From positions 1 to 64,000 of the forward strand of contig CACZCQ010000001.1 of assembly GCA_902779765.1 (NCBI GenBank): a stretch of DNA of 64,000 nt, given 5' to 3'. Below are positions 16,612 through 24,760 of the stretch, piece after piece (the first letter of the stretch is position 1; the number at the start of each line of letters is the position of its first letter). The notes beneath the pieces are model-generated. The model saw only the letters and a list, made by a program, of their open reading frames with translations, did not search any database and was not told the origin of the DNA. The stretch comes from an uncultured Bacteroidia bacterium (GTDB lineage: Bacteria; Bacteroidota; Bacteroidia; Bacteroidales; UBA932). Both the position numbers and the translations under genes were made by a program.

Positions 16612-17397
16612 CTATTTTGCTGCCTTTATGACAAGTTTTTCCTTTCTGTCTATTCCCCATAGATTCCCTTCTCTGTCCAGGGCTATCCCCTGTCCGTTGA
16701 AGGGAATTTCAATCGTGTCTGTCCAGCGTAGCCTCATTCCGTAGGGAGGGAATTCAAGTACGAACAGCTTTCTGGCATCGTGGCCGGTGCAATAGAATTT
16801 CCCGTCGATGAACAATCCCCCCGACAGGCTCATAGGGCGGATCTCTTCGATGAGTTCAGGAGGAAGTATCCATCCCCGAAGTTTTCGCCACTCCTTGTCA
16901 TACTGGACGATCTGGGTCCAGGATGCGTCACGGATAACCTTTCCGTCCACCTTCTCTCCGTTGTTGTCATAATGGGCGAAACAGACATACCAGCAGTCCT
17001 CGCCGGGGACAACCCAGGTGCAGGAACCATATTCGATTCCAAGGCTGACGGTCCGGACATGTTCAAGACTCTCCGTGTCGAACACTTCGATGGAACTTGC
17101 CATCGGAATCTCCGGATAATTGGAATGTGAACAATACAGCAGGCCGTCTACGACGATTCCACCGTCAAAGTGCCTGATCAGCCGTGAGTCGGTTTCCTTC
17201 CAGGTTACCAGGGCATCTCCGTTCTTTGAATATTTCGTAATCTGCTGGTTGCCTATTCCGTAAAAGAACTCGTCGTCAACGGCTACCCCCTGGTTCGCGC
17301 CCGGGGCGCTGAATGATTGGACGGGCCGGTAACCCTGCGCATTGCAGATCCCGGCGGCCAGGAGCAACGAAATGAGAAATAACAGGCCTTTATTCAT
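16612..17397 (-). CDS. secreted beta-propeller protein
   Basis: 261 aa with signal peptide MNKGLLFLISLLLAAGICNA. Repeated blade-like segments (GVAVDDEFFYGIGN, GGIVVDGLLYCSHSN, GGLFIDGKFYCTGHD, GIALDREGNLWGID) indicate a small beta-propeller. No catalytic signature is evident. Annotations of similar proteins include cycloisomerase-like and glutamine-cyclotransferase-like. It starts inside the GH43 stop codon (TAATG), so translation is coupled to that enzyme, which suggests an accessory role in the same sugar pathway. Confidence 0.7.
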   Translation of the reverse strand: MNKGLLFLISLLLAAGICNAQGYRPVQSFSAPGANQGVAVDDEFFYGIGNQQITKYSKNGDALVTWKETDSRLIRHFDGGIVVDGLLYCSHSNYPEIPMASSIEVFDTESLEHVRTVSLGIEYGSCTWVVPGEDCWYVCFAHYDNNGEKVDGKVIRDASWTQIVQYDKEWRKLRGWILPPELIEEIRPMSLSGGLFIDGKFYCTGHDARKLFVLEFPPYGMRLRWTDTIEIPFNGQGIALDREGNLWGIDRKEKLVIKAAK

Positions 17398-19889
17398 TAA
17401 TCTTCCTTATAGTCGAAATATTCAAATTGGGCGGTACCGCCGACAGCATACATTCCCAGGGTGACACCTGTGAATCCTCCTGCGACCTCTGAACTGAACA
17501 GCAAGGTATTCAGGTTGCCAAGAGGTTTGCCGTCGACCATGAAATCATACATCATACCGTCTTCTGAACTCACCTTGATGACCGCCCGGTTCCCTTTGAC
17601 TGCGACTTCCCCGAGGTTGGCTTCAAGGGCCTTGAGCTTGACGCGGAGGACAGCCTTGCCGTTCCGTATACCGACAGAGGCGAATCCTTCATTGTTCTGA
17701 TATACCACAAGACCGGCCTCTCCGGACCTTGAATCAAGCCGGACGGATGTTTCGACGGTAACGGCGGGACTTTCCTGGCGAACTCCGACAAATGTTGGAT
17801 GGTCGTTTTCCTCAAGGGGAGTATTACCCTTCAGGGCAAGTACGCCATCGGCGATCCTGTACCTCGTGGAATCGGGGTTATGTATGAATATCCATTCAGG
17901 ACCGAGCGGGCCGTCGAATTCTTGCTTCCAGGAGGAAGGGACCGGTGCCTCTGCGGTCCAGCTTGCGGGCACTTCCATCTCCGCCTCCACAGGTTTGCCA
18001 CCGTTGATGACGGGCCAGCCGTTTTCCCAGGTGACAGGAGCGAGGAAAGTCTCCCTGCCCAGATGGTGATAGTCTCCTCCGTAACGTCGGAAGCCCAGGA
18101 ACACTACCCACCAGGATCCGTCGGGAGCTTCTACGAAATCCCCGTGGCCGGTACCCTGGATCTGGTTGCCCTGTGCCACGCTGCGGAATTGTGTCAATAT
18201 GGGATTGGCAGGATTAGACTCATAAGGGCCCCAGATGTCACGGCTCCGTGCGATGGTAAGGCTGTGCCCCATTTCGGTACCTCCCTCTGAGATCAGGAGA
18301 TAGTACCAGCCGTCTTTCTTGTAGACGTGCGGGCCCTCAGGATAGCGTCCTCCTGTGCCTTTCCATAGCAGTTTACTCTCTGTAAGCTGCTCGCCGGTCA
18401 CCGGATCGACTTCGCAGAGCTGTATTCCGTCAGGATTTGAAACCATGTAGCACTTTCCGTCTTCGAAGAGGAACGAGGGATCGATACCTCCCTGTTTCAG
18501 GTAGACGGGTTCAGACCATGGACCGGCCGGATCTTTGGCGGTTACGAAGAAATTCCCACCCTTGGTGACATTTGTCGTTATCATGTAGAACAGGCCTTCA
18601 TGGTAACGTATGGTGGTGGCGAATATCCCTCCCCAGGAATTTGCCCTTTCAAGCGGAATCTGGCTCTCCCTGTCAAGGACGTTCCCGACAAGTTCCCAGT
18701 TGACCAGGTCCTTGGAATGGTGGACGGGAACGCCGGGGAAATACTGGAAGGAGGAGTTGACGATGTAGTAATCATCTCCGACCCGGCATATCGAAGGGTC
18801 GGGATGATATCCGGGTATGATTGGATTGTGTATTACCAGGGTTTTCGTCCCAGCTGTCGTTTTGTCCGAGACGGCATCTAGCTTTTTAAAGAATACCTTG
18901 CTGACTGAAAGGTAATAGGTCTCATTCAGGCCGGACTTGCCCTGGTAGAAGAGGTAGACCTGACCGTCATCGTCCTGGAATACTCCTGGGTGGCCGCTTT
19001 CCCAGGCATTCCACGATCCTTCGGGGCCTGAAGTATAGCACAGTCCGTCCGGCTGGATCCTGGTAAAGTGGTATCCGTCAGTGGATGTGCACAGGCCTAT
19101 CTGCTGCTTCTCGTGGTTAAATGCTCCGGCGTAGAACATATACCATACGCCCTTGTGCTTGACGACGGTGGGAGCCTCTGTGCAACTCATTTCCCAGGGG
19201 TATTCCGGTTTCATCAACGGTCCGTCCGTGGAGAGCAGCGTCCATTTGTCAGGTCCGTAGTCGCATCCGTAGGGGGCTTCCGCCATTCCCATTATCTGGT
19301 AGGTGGCGGTCGTGTCCCTGGTAGCGAACAGGAGGATCAGCTTGTCCTTGACGCGGTATACTTCGGCATCGATGGACCGTTTGATCGACCAGTTGGTCTC
19401 AGGAACGATGATCGGCCTGTCACAGGTGTTCGTGAAGGTGATACCATCTTCGCTCATGGCGTGCCAGATGTTGCTGACACCGTCTGTGCCTTCCCAGGCG
19501 CGCTGGTAGAAGATATGGATCTTGCCGTCAAGTTTCCTGACGCAGGGTGCCACGGCACCGTAGATGCTGTTGCCCTTGGTATCCCTCAGGTCGAGGTCGC
19601 CGACCCTGGTCCAGTTGACAAGGTCCTTGCTTCTGGCGATTGCGGAATGCCAGTCCGTGAACACGGGCGGCTTCCCCGGCATAGTGTCAGGAACGAAGGC
19701 GGTAACTGAATAGTACATCAGATACTCATCCCCGAGACGTATTACCGTCGGGTCCTTGGCGAAAGGGATGGGGGAACGCGAAGTATCCCCGTAATGCATC
19801 GGAAGCGGTTCAAAGACCAACTTCATCGGTTTCGGCGTACAGGAGGCCATGAAAATGGCGGCAGCTGCAAGGAACAGGATCTTCTTCAT
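17397..19889 (-). CDS. two-module GH43-type lipoprotein (arabinofuranosidase/xylosidase class)
   Basis: 830 aa, lipobox MASC at Cys16. The first five-bladed propeller spans about 30-345 (FAKDPTVIRLGDEYLMYYS, MSCTEAPTVVKHKGVWYMFY). The second, about 350-660, is a clear GH43 of the xylosidase/arabinofuranosidase type (GYHPDPSICRVGDDYY, GGIDPSFLFEDGKCYM, RYPEGPHVYKKDGWYYL, GTGHGDFVEAPDGSWW) with the usual Asp, Asp and Glu positions. The last ~160 residues form a beta-sandwich like GH43 C-terminal or DUF1349 domains. It likely removes L-arabinose or D-xylose from pectin side chains. Fusion of two propellers in one chain is notable. Confidence 0.8.
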   Translation of the reverse strand: MKKILFLAAAAIFMASCTPKPMKLVFEPLPMHYGDTSRSPIPFAKDPTVIRLGDEYLMYYSVTAFVPDTMPGKPPVFTDWHSAIARSKDLVNWTRVGDLDLRDTKGNSIYGAVAPCVRKLDGKIHIFYQRAWEGTDGVSNIWHAMSEDGITFTNTCDRPIIVPETNWSIKRSIDAEVYRVKDKLILLFATRDTTATYQIMGMAEAPYGCDYGPDKWTLLSTDGPLMKPEYPWEMSCTEAPTVVKHKGVWYMFYAGAFNHEKQQIGLCTSTDGYHFTRIQPDGLCYTSGPEGSWNAWESGHPGVFQDDDGQVYLFYQGKSGLNETYYLSVSKVFFKKLDAVSDKTTAGTKTLVIHNPIIPGYHPDPSICRVGDDYYIVNSSFQYFPGVPVHHSKDLVNWELVGNVLDRESQIPLERANSWGGIFATTIRYHEGLFYMITTNVTKGGNFFVTAKDPAGPWSEPVYLKQGGIDPSFLFEDGKCYMVSNPDGIQLCEVDPVTGEQLTESKLLWKGTGGRYPEGPHVYKKDGWYYLLISEGGTEMGHSLTIARSRDIWGPYESNPANPILTQFRSVAQGNQIQGTGHGDFVEAPDGSWWVVFLGFRRYGGDYHHLGRETFLAPVTWENGWPVINGGKPVEAEMEVPASWTAEAPVPSSWKQEFDGPLGPEWIFIHNPDSTRYRIADGVLALKGNTPLEENDHPTFVGVRQESPAVTVETSVRLDSRSGEAGLVVYQNNEGFASVGIRNGKAVLRVKLKALEANLGEVAVKGNRAVIKVSSEDGMMYDFMVDGKPLGNLNTLLFSSEVAGGFTGVTLGMYAVGGTAQFEYFDYKED

Positions 19890-19904
19890 TTTATGATTTG
19901 ATAT

Positions 19905-20999
19905 TTAATATCTAGTCGGAGTAAGGATGACGCAGACGGGGTGGGGAACCTTGATGTCCTTTCCGGTATCGGTCAGGAGGCCGGTCCTGGGATTGCGGCT
20001 GAAGACCTGGATGACATCACTGTCCCGGCATGCCACTAGGACGAACATACCGTTAGGGGAGATTGCGAAATTCCTGGGATGGACGCCAGTGTATTGGTAT
20101 CCGGCATATTCCAGGAGTCCGCTTGAAGGATCCTGCCTGTAAACAGCTAGGCCGTCACCCTTGAGGCGGTTGCTGGCATACAGGAACTTCCCGTCGGGAG
20201 AGAAATGGATATCGGCGCTTCCGCGGGCATGCAGCGGATCCGCCTCTATCTGCTGTATAAGCTTCAGGTCGCCACCGTTATAGTCATAGGCCAGCACGCA
20301 TCCTCCCAGTTCGGTGAGGAGATACATGAACCTCCCGTCCACGGAGAATTCGAAATGGCGCGGTCCCTGTCCCGCGGGAACCTTTATCTTCACCGGATCG
20401 AAGCCTGCCACCTTACCCCCTGACACCGGATATCGGTAGATGTAATCCCCGCCCAAGTCTATGACAAACAGGTATTTCCCGTCCGGCGAGACCTGTGAAG
20501 AATGGATATGTGAACCTGACTGGCGGGACTTGTCCGGACCGTTTTCAAAGAACTCCAGCAGGGTCCCTTCCTTGAGTCTGCCGTTCCTTTTGAGGGGGAA
20601 TACGGTCAGGGAACCGGAAGAGTAGTTGGTGACAGTGACTTCTTTCCCGGTGAAAGTAACATGGCATGGATCCTTTCCTTCTGTGGGTTTGGAGTTCTTG
20701 AATTTCAGGGTTCCTTTTGCCGGGTTATATCCGAATGCCGAGACCGAGGCCTCTTTCTGCTGTTCCGAAACAACGTAGACTCTCCTGTTATCCGGGGTAA
20801 CCGTCAGGAACGAAGGGTTGGCGATTTCCGTCACTGCGAGGGGACTGCTGTCTCCTGTTTCCTGATTGAACGCAAATGAATATATTCCTTTGCTTTCAGT
20901 GTCGGTATATGTCCCGACGAGCAAAGTAAGGGTGCTGTTCTGACCTGTCGATGCAAGGCAGGCCAGCAGGCAGCAGACCGAAAAAAGGAACTTTTTCAT
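19905..20999 (-). CDS. secreted lactonase-family seven-bladed beta-propeller
   Basis: 364 aa with signal peptide MKKFLFSVCCLLACLASTG. Typical Lactonase (6-phosphogluconolactonase, PF10282) repeats: LLVGTYTDTESKGIYSF, NPSFLTVTPDNRRVYVV, SSQVSPDGKYLFVIDLGGD, GPRHFEFSVDGRFMYLL, ADIHFSPDGKFLYASN, HPRNFAISPNGMFVLV. The exported location argues against the pentose phosphate pathway; hydrolysis of an aldonolactone from released sugars is plausible. It is the first gene of the operon with GH43, the small propeller and DMP19. Confidence 0.8.
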   Translation of the reverse strand: MKKFLFSVCCLLACLASTGQNSTLTLLVGTYTDTESKGIYSFAFNQETGDSSPLAVTEIANPSFLTVTPDNRRVYVVSEQQKEASVSAFGYNPAKGTLKFKNSKPTEGKDPCHVTFTGKEVTVTNYSSGSLTVFPLKRNGRLKEGTLLEFFENGPDKSRQSGSHIHSSQVSPDGKYLFVIDLGGDYIYRYPVSGGKVAGFDPVKIKVPAGQGPRHFEFSVDGRFMYLLTELGGCVLAYDYNGGDLKLIQQIEADPLHARGSADIHFSPDGKFLYASNRLKGDGLAVYRQDPSSGLLEYAGYQYTGVHPRNFAISPNGMFVLVACRDSDVIQVFSRNPRTGLLTDTGKDIKVPHPVCVILTPTRY

Positions 21000-21049
21000 G
21001 AAGTATAAGGATAAAGGAGCATTTACTATGACAAGATAGTGAAAACCAT

Positions 21050-21057
21050 TATTTTTG
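21050..21057 (+). promoter_or_regulatory. -7 element of the DUF5009 gene
   Basis: TATTTTTG matches TAnnTTTG exactly, 16 bases before the ATG at 21074, predicting a leader of about 10 nt. Confidence 0.5.
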
Positions 21058-21073
21058 CCAAAACGTTGCAGTC

Positions 21074-22270
21074 ATGTCGGATATGGGTTTCCTTGAAAAG
21101 CGCAACGGAGCGATTGACATGCTCCGGGGGCTTACTATGTTCCTGATGGTGTTGGTGAATGACCTGTGGACAGTCGGAAACGTGCCGGAATGGATCGGTC
21201 ACACCACCGCAAACCAGGATGGTATGGGTCTGGCTGACATAGTATTCCCGATGTTCCTATTTTCGGTGGGAATGTCAATTCCGTATGCTATCGAACGCAG
21301 GTTCTCCAAAGGACAGTCCGGCGAGGGAATTCTCGGCCATGTCCTCTCACGCACCCTCGCCCTGCTTCTGATGGGAGTTTTCATAGTCAATTCCGAAGGT
21401 GGTTTCGCACCCCTTGGCGGTTTCGGGAAAGGACTGTACTGGGTGCTGATGGTCATTGGTTTTTTCCTGGTATGGAACCAGTATCCGAAAGAATTCAAAC
21501 CAAGGAAATGGCTGCAGGTCGCTGGATTGGCGATCCTTCTTTTCCTGGCAGTTACCTTCAGGGACGGGGAAGGAGGATTGTTCCGCGCTTCTTGGTGGGG
21601 GATCCTTGGAATAATCGGATGGTCCTATCTTTTCTGTGCCACGGCCTGGATGCTTTCCAGGAAGAGACCCTGGATAATACCCCTGCTCTGGCTGTCCGTA
21701 GTCCTGCTGAATATGCTTACGACAGGCCTCAGGGACGGGGGCAGGATCATCGACGGAGGCAACTTCATTTCCGATTTCGCCCGTGCGATCCATCTGGGTA
21801 ACGGTTCAAGCGTGCTGATGGTACTGGGGGGAATGGTCACTACTCTTTCTGACAGGAAAATGTCCCAAAAGAGTGAAATGTCGCGGATCTGTACCGGCAT
21901 TTCCGTGGTTGCCCTGCTCGCACTCCTCGGTTGGGGATCCCATCAATTCTGGATCACATCCAAGATAATCGGCACCCTGCCCTGGTGCCTCTATGTATCA
22001 GCCATATCCGTGGCCCTTTACACATTGCTCCGTTATCTCGAAAAACGAAGCTGGACCGGATGGTTCAGGCCCCTTGCCCCTGCTGGTAAGGCAACGCTTA
22101 CGGTATATATGATGCCGTACCTGTATTATGCACTATGGGTTGCCCTGTCTCCAACCATGCCGTCATGGCTCGGCGGAGGAATCGGGATACTCAAATGCAC
22201 ACTGTTCTCGTTGCTGTGCATCGCCACCGCCTGGCTTTTTGGCAAGGCGGGGCTGAAACTGAAGATTTAG
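21074..22270 (+). CDS. DUF5009 membrane acyltransferase-like protein
   Basis: 398 aa, roughly ten membrane segments. The N-terminus KRNGAIDMLRGLTMFLMVLVND and ADIVFPMFLFSVGMSIP are the signature of the DUF5009 / heparan-alpha-glucosaminide N-acetyltransferase-like family. Members are thought to transfer acetyl groups across the cytoplasmic membrane onto sugars. Start at 21074 fits the promoter box; a second in-frame ATG lies 3 codons later. It sits alone on the plus strand, 3 bp from the convergent GHL10-like gene. Substrate unknown. Confidence 0.75.
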   Translation: MSDMGFLEKRNGAIDMLRGLTMFLMVLVNDLWTVGNVPEWIGHTTANQDGMGLADIVFPMFLFSVGMSIPYAIERRFSKGQSGEGILGHVLSRTLALLLMGVFIVNSEGGFAPLGGFGKGLYWVLMVIGFFLVWNQYPKEFKPRKWLQVAGLAILLFLAVTFRDGEGGLFRASWWGILGIIGWSYLFCATAWMLSRKRPWIIPLLWLSVVLLNMLTTGLRDGGRIIDGGNFISDFARAIHLGNGSSVLMVLGGMVTTLSDRKMSQKSEMSRICTGISVVALLALLGWGSHQFWITSKIIGTLPWCLYVSAISVALYTLLRYLEKRSWTGWFRPLAPAGKATLTVYMMPYLYYALWVALSPTMPSWLGGGIGILKCTLFSLLCIATAWLFGKAGLKLKI

Positions 22271-22273
22271 GTA

Positions 22274-23677
22274 TTATTCCTTGAACACGTTCCAGCCGGA
22301 AAGGACGTCTCCGTAAAGGTAGAATGACACCTTGAAGGTCGTCCCGGAGGCTTTGTCGGTGACAGAATAGTCCCTGACTATGTCGTGCTGTCCGAGGAAT
22401 GAATAATCTCCCAGGTCCAGGGGCTGGAGTTCATTGACCTTCGGGGCCGGTTCCCCGCGCCTGGGTCTCCTGGTGGGGTCGATGCCGGCGATGAGAAGCT
22501 GCATCCTCTTTTCCACCTGGGCCATGACTCCGGGATGGTTGAACGGATCGGTGTCGGCCTTGTCCGGAATCTGTACTGAAGGCATCTTTCCTCCGTTTGC
22601 CGCCCTGACGGCCTTGACGCTGTCGGTGTAGTGCCTGAATTCGGCCACCTGCTCCGGAGTCCTGATGGAATTGACAGTGAATATCGAGATGCACTTGGCG
22701 CCGCCCCTGAAGGCCTCGTCCATGCACTTGACTATGTCCCTGCCGTATGTGATTCCGCAGCCCAGGATGGTCTCCGGCTTCTTATCCCTTACGTTCTCTA
22801 CGGTACAGTCGTATGCAAAGCTGGGATCCATCGTGTAGAAACTGGTGTAGACCATGGGGAACACCATGTCCAGGTTCCATTTGCCCCAGTCCTGGCGGAC
22901 CATCCTGGAGGACATCTTCGGGGTCGGGAAAGGTGAGGCCGACATGGTCTTTCCGTAGGAATGGACGGTCTCGGCGAACAGGTTGGCAACCTCGCTGATC
23001 TGGTCGCAGCGGAACTGACGCCATTTCACGTCTGAAGTCGGGTCCTCTTCTTCGCGGGGATCGTAACCATATTCAGCCTTGAACTTCTCTATCATGGCCG
23101 GATGGTATCCGAAGTCCCATTCGGGATACTCGCGGTCCTGGACGACTCCGTAATTCGACCAGAGGGTGGTAGGAAGGACCACATCGACGAAGCGGTGATA
23201 GTCGATGGCGATGCCGTCCAGTCCGTCCACCTCGCAGTATGCCTTGATCTTGTCGTTGAGGTATTCCCGTACTTCAGGCAATGCGGGACAGAGGAACTTG
23301 TAATAATCCACATAGGCTGTGGTGTCCGCGAGGCTGCGCCCGAGGCGGTTCACGCTGAGCCATTCGGGGTGCTCCGCCATGACCTTCGCCCGGTCATGCT
23401 CCAGGTTCATCGTCCAAAGCCATGCATGCACAGTGATTCCGTGTGCGTGGGCGATCGGGATTGCGGTGCGATAGTCGTCCGGAGTCGGTGCATTGAGCAT
23501 GACGCCCTCTATTCCGACTTCCTGCATATGTGCGCAGGCGGCTTCGAAGTCCATGCCGGGACGGTAATCCATCCAGGTCCAGAAAAGGGGGAAGGTTTCG
23601 GCTTCCTTGTCCTTGCCGCAGGATGCCAGTGAAAGAAGGCCGGCAAGCACGAGGATCAAAGTGGTTGTTTTTTTCAT
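22274..23677 (-). CDS. GHL10-like TIM-barrel lipoprotein, putative glycosidase
   Basis: 467 aa from the Met of MKKTTTLILVLAGLLSLASC (lipobox LASC). An in-frame ATG three codons upstream is also possible. The body has TIM-barrel features of the glycosyl hydrolase-like 10 group: FPLFWTWMDYRPG, GIEGVMLNAPTPDDY, GITVHAWLWTMN, LDGIAIDYHRFVDVV, DMVFPMVYTSFYT, GGAKCISIFTV. The acidic DYHRF stretch and the late EQ/ES positions are the likely active site. Activity unproven. It is the last gene of an operon with GH95 and a GH43-like enzyme. Confidence 0.7.
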   Translation of the reverse strand: MKKTTTLILVLAGLLSLASCGKDKEAETFPLFWTWMDYRPGMDFEAACAHMQEVGIEGVMLNAPTPDDYRTAIPIAHAHGITVHAWLWTMNLEHDRAKVMAEHPEWLSVNRLGRSLADTTAYVDYYKFLCPALPEVREYLNDKIKAYCEVDGLDGIAIDYHRFVDVVLPTTLWSNYGVVQDREYPEWDFGYHPAMIEKFKAEYGYDPREEEDPTSDVKWRQFRCDQISEVANLFAETVHSYGKTMSASPFPTPKMSSRMVRQDWGKWNLDMVFPMVYTSFYTMDPSFAYDCTVENVRDKKPETILGCGITYGRDIVKCMDEAFRGGAKCISIFTVNSIRTPEQVAEFRHYTDSVKAVRAANGGKMPSVQIPDKADTDPFNHPGVMAQVEKRMQLLIAGIDPTRRPRRGEPAPKVNELQPLDLGDYSFLGQHDIVRDYSVTDKASGTTFKVSFYLYGDVLSGWNVFKE

Positions 23678-23692
23678 GATATCCATAATTGA

Positions 23693-24760
23693 TTATTTGT
23701 TCTTAAGTTGCCTTGATGTGGCCAGCGCGATGCCGCGGTTGTCATCGTCATCGACGGCGCAGTAGAAATGATAGACGACATCCTTCCATTTGACCATGCA
23801 GGGCTTGTGGGCATAACGGCTGTCGAAGTCCTCCGAAGGCTCGATCAGCGGGGCCCCCGTCCAGTCCGTCCAATGGACAAGGTCATAGGAACAGGCGAAG
23901 GAATCCCAGGCCTTCCCGGCGGTTTCATCGTTCCAGGAGAATCCGAAATAAAACATCACCCACAGCTTTCCCATCCTTTGGAGATAGGCGTCCCCGGTTA
24001 TGCCTCGGTCGCCGTGCGAGAGCACCGGATCCTTTCCCAGACGCTGCCAATGTTCCATGTCGTCGCTTACCGCCATCCCGATTCTCTCGGCATTGCCTTT
24101 GGCATTGTAGAACATGACGAAAGGATGGCCGGTCAGGCATTTTGGATCACGTATTACGCTGTTCTTGTAGATGACCCTGTCATCCCACCAGCTTGCATCT
24201 CCGTCCTTTGGAGAGAGGGTCGGGAAGGGCAGGCGGTCCCATTCATGTGCCGAAGCGGGATTGCCGGCAGTGAAGGCCATTCCCGGGGCCAGGGTTCCGG
24301 CCTCATAGCCGGTCTTGCTGCCGCCCAGATAACTCATCCAATACTTCCCTGCATATTTTTCCAGTCCGTACGATCCTCCCCAGCGGGTGTCCGGCAGGGC
24401 TATGTAACCGGCTTTCTGGTTCTGGTCCCAATCGCCGTCGTCCGAGAAGGACATGATCCGTCCAAGGGTTTTCCATTCCAGCAGGTCAGGGCTTTCAGCA
24501 AGCCAGGTCTCGTAGCCCTGCCCGTCGAAAATGATGTAGGTCATATACCATTTTCCGTCTTTCCTGAATACGGAAGGACTGTCCGTGGCAATTCCGTCCT
24601 GCCCGGGAATGACCAGGCCGTATTTGAACGGCGTTTTCACCTCCTGGTAAACCCTCTCCATTTCCTCTGCCGGAACCGTCTCGGGCAGGGAACGTGAGCA
24701 GGCGGCTGTCACCAGGGCGGTGACTGAAGCCAGGATCAACGGAAAGGACCTTTTCATCAT
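23693..24760 (-). CDS. GH43/GH130-like five-bladed propeller lipoprotein
   Basis: About 355 aa. Two adjacent ATGs (24760, 24757) overlap the GH95 stop as ATGATG; either gives a signal peptide ending TAAC. Blade motifs include [49 protein letters not shown] and [17 protein letters not shown], typical of clan-F-like glycosidases and phosphorylases. The family cannot be fixed between GH43, GH117 and GH130 by eye. Overlap with GH95 implies the two act on the same structure. Confidence 0.7.
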   Translation of the reverse strand: MMKRSFPLILASVTALVTAACSRSLPETVPAEEMERVYQEVKTPFKYGLVIPGQDGIATDSPSVFRKDGKWYMTYIIFDGQGYETWLAESPDLLEWKTLGRIMSFSDDGDWDQNQKAGYIALPDTRWGGSYGLEKYAGKYWMSYLGGSKTGYEAGTLAPGMAFTAGNPASAHEWDRLPFPTLSPKDGDASWWDDRVIYKNSVIRDPKCLTGHPFVMFYNAKGNAERIGMAVSDDMEHWQRLGKDPVLSHGDRGITGDAYLQRMGKLWVMFYFGFSWNDETAGKAWDSFACSYDLVHWTDWTGAPLIEPSEDFDSRYAHKPCMVKWKDVVYHFYCAVDDDDNRGIALATSRQLKNK

